Below, piece after piece: positions 60,642-64,000 of a DNA stretch of 64,000 bases (the first letter of the stretch is position 1; the number at the start of each line of letters is the position of its first letter). The DNA comes from Stromatinia cepivora (taxonomy: Eukaryota; Ascomycota; Leotiomycetes; Helotiales; Sclerotiniaceae): NCBI GenBank assembly GCA_014898415.1, contig RCTD01000019.1, positions 744,001 to 808,000 on the forward strand. The letters are read 5' to 3'. Made by a program: the position numbers and the translations under genes. The notes beneath the pieces were generated by a model, which ran no database searches, was not told the DNA's origin, and was given only the letters and a program-made list of their open reading frames with translations.

Positions 60642-61970
60642 CCATCAGTAATCATGGTTGGAAGAAAGGGGCGGAGGATTACCTACAGTATTGTTATTCC
60701 CCAAGGTTTTTCTAGATACATCTCTTGTTTGGTAAAGAATGTATAATGTATTTGGTTTTAAAATTCGTAAGGAAGTCATGTTGGTGACTGGAGCAGGAGT
60801 AGAGAATTGCTATTTCGAGGGACTCGGTGTAATTTCAAAGCTTGATACTGAGACTGAAGGCGACTTCGGGTGGATGTCTTCTTAATTATACCACGATGAC
60901 ACAAGAAAATGACGCCATTGATACGATAAATACCTGCAGATTATTTCCCTTGCATAAACCAAGAATCTGGGTTCTAAAGAGTCTGGTTTATTGGCAAACT
61001 CGTGGTCTTAACATCGACCAGATGATGTAGATTCTAGAACAGCGAGCGGCTATAAGCGCTTCTATCAGGAAAGTTGAGTGCATGGTAAATCATGCTAAAA
61101 AACCAACGAAATATACGCTATGGAATGGGAACAGAATGACCAGAATGAGGTTATTGAGTTGCCATATGAGAAGAAATTGAGTCCCCGTGGTTGCTGGTTT
61201 AAAATAAAGTTTCGGACGGAGCATTGAATAAACGATCTACTTTAAGCTTGTGCTTGGCATTACACCATGAACAAAAGAAATGAATGGATGTAATCAGGTT
61301 ATTAAAACTCAATTATTGAATCATATATATAGTGGATAATTGAGACAATGACTAGTTGTTTATTGCGGCAATCAGGGCAAGAGCTACTTCCCAACACCAT
61401 ATATTGTCAGTTGCTCCTCTATGAATCCACAATATGTGATTTGAAGAAGCCAGAATCATCTAAAAGTTGGACGGTAATGGGTAAACTGACATGAATAGAC
61501 TATCGGAATCCTCTTGATACTTGAAGAGTATGAGAAATATACTTATTTTTCAAACCCTTGGACTCCAATCGCTACCTGCACAACAGAGTACTACCCCATT
61601 AATCACCTCAACAGAGGCGAACAAACATCATCGACGTCGTGAAAAGTTATAAATCGCTTTAATGTTTTTTGTATTCTCGTGGAAGCGGAAATGGATGAAG
61701 ATCAAATATGGAGATGGATGAAATGAACGCTTGGAGATGCTACACTGCGTGTGCGGGGTGCAAGCCACAGAAACTTCGCCCCAGCATCTTTTCCAGCTAT
61801 GAAATGAGGCAGTGCATCATGCAATCAATCAATTGTACAGTAATATACGGTTTCACAAAAAAATCCTTCATCAATAATTACTTCCAAAACAAATCGTACA
61901 TAAATTTCGAAAAGTTGGAGTGGAAGAAACAAGCACATTCGAATTGGCGAAAGCCAGGAACTGGTCGAAG
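60642..61970. other. Spacer before the kinase gene
   Basis: No supported gene. Plus-strand frames at 60842-61030 and 61708-61983 have no motifs; the latter may hold 5' leader sequence of the kinase gene. Confidence 0.4.
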
Positions 61971-64000
61971 ATGGCGGGCATAGTTGATGATGGGTGGACA
62001 ATGGTAGTCGGACAACCAGCCAGTGAAATCCGCGAGGAGAAACAAATTGAAGAATGGGAGCGCTCGAAAGGTGGATGGTCTGGATTTGGTAAACATCCTC
62101 AGAATTGGATGGACCATAAGAAATTACACCTATCATCAGAGAACGAATTAGGATCTGGAAGTTATGGACTTGTGCAGCGCGTTACGTATGGTGCTGTTAC
62201 CATGGCCCGCAAACAGTGAGCATTGCCTTCAATACCCTGGTTCTATGACTTCGTATGCTGATTGAACCTCAGTGTGGTGCCTCGTGGTGGAATGACGGTC
62301 GAAAAACTCCGGGAGGAAGCTAATGCCATGGAGGAACTGGCGCATAAACATATTTTGAAGCTGGTTGGGACATATACGCTGAAGCGAAAACATTTATATC
62401 TCCTCCTATACCCTGCGGCGACTTGCGATTTAAGTACATTTCTCGATGATATAGATGGGATTCGTTCGGATACTTGTGCGGATAGGGATGATGCGATGAA
62501 ACGGCTCTATGCTCTTGGACTTAAAGATATCGGGAAAATCGACGATCTATGCATGTTAAGACGGCCAATGCCACCTTCGGATCCAGCGCATATAAAGAGG
62601 ACAGAAACAGCTTTGGGATTTTTACAACAAATCATGGGATGTATTACGGAAGCATTGGTGTTTGTTCACGAAAAAGGTATTCGGCATCGGGATTTAAAAC
62701 CTAAGAATATTTTATTAAGTCCGGGTCGGGTATACCTCGCTGATTTCGGTATTGCGAGAGATGTTAAAGAATCGGAAAATAGTATAACTTGTGGTAGATA
62801 TGGTACCGCTTCTTGGATAGCTCCAGAGGTTTATGATGGTGAAGATCATCATATGTCAAGGGCAGATGTCTTTTCCCTTGGTTGTATATTCCTCAATATC
62901 GCGACCGTATTATATGGAGATTCAATTGAATTAGCGACATTTGATGAAGTTATGAAGGAGAAAGAATGGCCTAAAAAATACAAGATGCTGTCAGACCATC
63001 TAAACAAATTACGGGATAAGGCAATTAGAGCAGCGTTGGCTGATGAAGAAGAGCCTAATTTCGACGCCAAAAATATATTAGGCCTTGTGGAGAAAATGTT
63101 ATTATATGAAGCTGAACGACGACCTTCAGTAAAGGAGGTTAATGAAAGATTATGTGAACTTGGAGGTTTGGATCAAATTTATCATTTATCTTGTTGTCAT
63201 AAAAAGAACGATGTAATGTCTCGATCAATAAGTGAGCCTCCTCCATCTTTTCTTCATTCGAGAACCACACTAATCAAAGTATCATACAATTAGATTCAAA
63301 AATGAGAACTATTTCTGAATGCAGTTTGTCATCCAAAAGTAGGATCTCCGAACTCGAGACTGAAAATAGTGCATTGAAAGAACGTCTTGCAACGCTTCAA
63401 AACAAAGATCAAACATACGAATTACGAATCGAGCATGAACGTAATCATGCAAAAAAACAAAACGATGTACTCAAAGAACGATATGAAAAACAATTAAAAG
63501 CACAAACTGAAGCTTTAAGCCGTGCAGAAGAACGTATTAGAGCATTAGAATCAAATATGAACCATAAACGACGACCATCCCATAACAGAGGTAGAGGTCG
63601 AAATCTTGCTCAAGGAAGTCTACATACAAACGATAACCTCAATATCAACAATCTAGCCTTCCACACAAACCATACTCTTTCCATCCAAAACAAAACACCA
63701 AACCTGGGACCCAAAACCCCAGAAGGATATTTCCCCACCATCCCACTCCGGAACCCATCTTTCACAAATCTAAAAGATACGACTCTTCAACGTCGTCCCT
63801 CCGGTATCCCAATACCTACTCGCTCACCAACTCCCATTATCACTCCTCATAAATCGTCGTTTAGTTCGCCGGGAAGTGGAAATAGTACGTTGGTTAGTAG
63901 TACGTATTCGGTATTTTCGAATCGGAGTAAGATGACGGATGGGAGTGTTACTCCGGTGGAAAGTCCGGGTGAGACGATGAGTCCACCTGATAGTCCGATT
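61971..64000 (+). CDS. Ser/Thr protein kinase with C-terminal coiled coil (3' truncated)
   Basis: Exons are 61971-62215, 62273-63231 and 63294 onward past the window end. The first intron restores MARKHVVPRGG after the glycine loop (NELGSGSYGLVQRV); the second (donor GTGAGC, branch CTAAT, acceptor ATTAG) bypasses a stop and opens 235 further codons. Kinase motifs: GSGSYG, the likely lysine in MARK, the helix-C Glu in LREEANAMEEL, HRDLKPKN, DFG and APEVYDG. An insert (RSDTCADRDDAMKRLYALGL) separates the hinge and catalytic loop. After the kinase domain (about residue 385) comes a coiled coil (ELETENSALKERLATLQNK), then an Asn/Ser/Thr/Pro-rich disordered tail. The family is common and expanded in filamentous ascomycetes; substrate unknown. 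The initiating ATG is the first in frame. Confidence 0.88.

Noticed and set aside
1..64000. CRISPR arrays, operons and bacterial-type promoters
   Set aside because: No regularly spaced direct repeats with unique spacers; gene structure with introns is eukaryotic.

Overview
The window looks like nuclear chromosomal DNA of a filamentous ascomycete, most likely a leotiomycete of the Botrytis/Sclerotinia kind. Support: genes with many short introns (about 45-75 nt, GTAWGT-type donors, YTNAY-like branch sites), a Med7 subunit, NACHT-ankyrin and Hsp70-like proteins of fungal type, and repeats decayed almost only by C-to-T and G-to-A changes, the mark of repeat-induced point mutation (RIP). The order assignment is inference.

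Layout. 1-11,105 is an extremely AT-rich island of RIP-mutated, nested Ty1/copia retrotransposons: one on the minus strand (gag zinc knuckle, integrase, 1-3645), one on the plus strand (integrase, reverse transcriptase, RNase H, polypurine tract, 3' LTR, about 3700-9192), and a second copy of the first element's 5' end (9193-10324). 11,106-16,046 is nearly gene-free and holds a MITE with a TTA target duplication (13,633-14,031). 16,047-20,633 holds a 221-codon frame with one internal stop, a DUF3500 gene, and a broken fumarylacetoacetase-family gene whose second exon is split by a 741-bp segment carrying an apparently intact small membrane-protein gene. 21,755-22,909 is a secreted PAF-acetylhydrolase-like esterase. 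Near 24.2 kb a solo LTR with a perfect 5-bp target duplication sits inside an older palindromic element.

25.2-29.5 kb is a divergent pair: an unknown coiled-coil protein and an eight-intron Hsp70-like ATPase. 30-38 kb carries a glycine/proline repeat protein, an intron-containing tRNA-Leu(AAG), a small GPI-anchor-like secreted protein, an unknown gene and a three-finger C2H2 transcription factor. 38.1-39.2 kb is a dead GH12 glucanase whose stop codons all fit TGG-to-TAG or CAA-to-TAA change. 39.7-44.3 kb is a NACHT-ankyrin (fungal NLR-like) gene.

45-48.4 kb has a tiny cysteine-rich ORF, MED7 and a PAP2 lipid phosphatase in divergent arrangement with MED7. 48.9-54.4 kb encodes a predicted 1,778-residue multi-pass membrane protein with a long coiled coil, three tandem related modules of which only the last keeps a Cys/His pair, a proline-rich minisatellite and an RGG/polyglycine tail. 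This is the best candidate here for something undescribed. 55.6-59.1 kb has a hemerythrin-like protein and a divergent catalase, then a broken His/Arg-rich gene. The window ends inside a protein kinase gene with a C-terminal coiled coil.

Most intact genes look like independent single-copy genes rather than a biosynthetic cluster. Exon maps were drawn by eye and kept when splice sites, frame and family motifs agreed.
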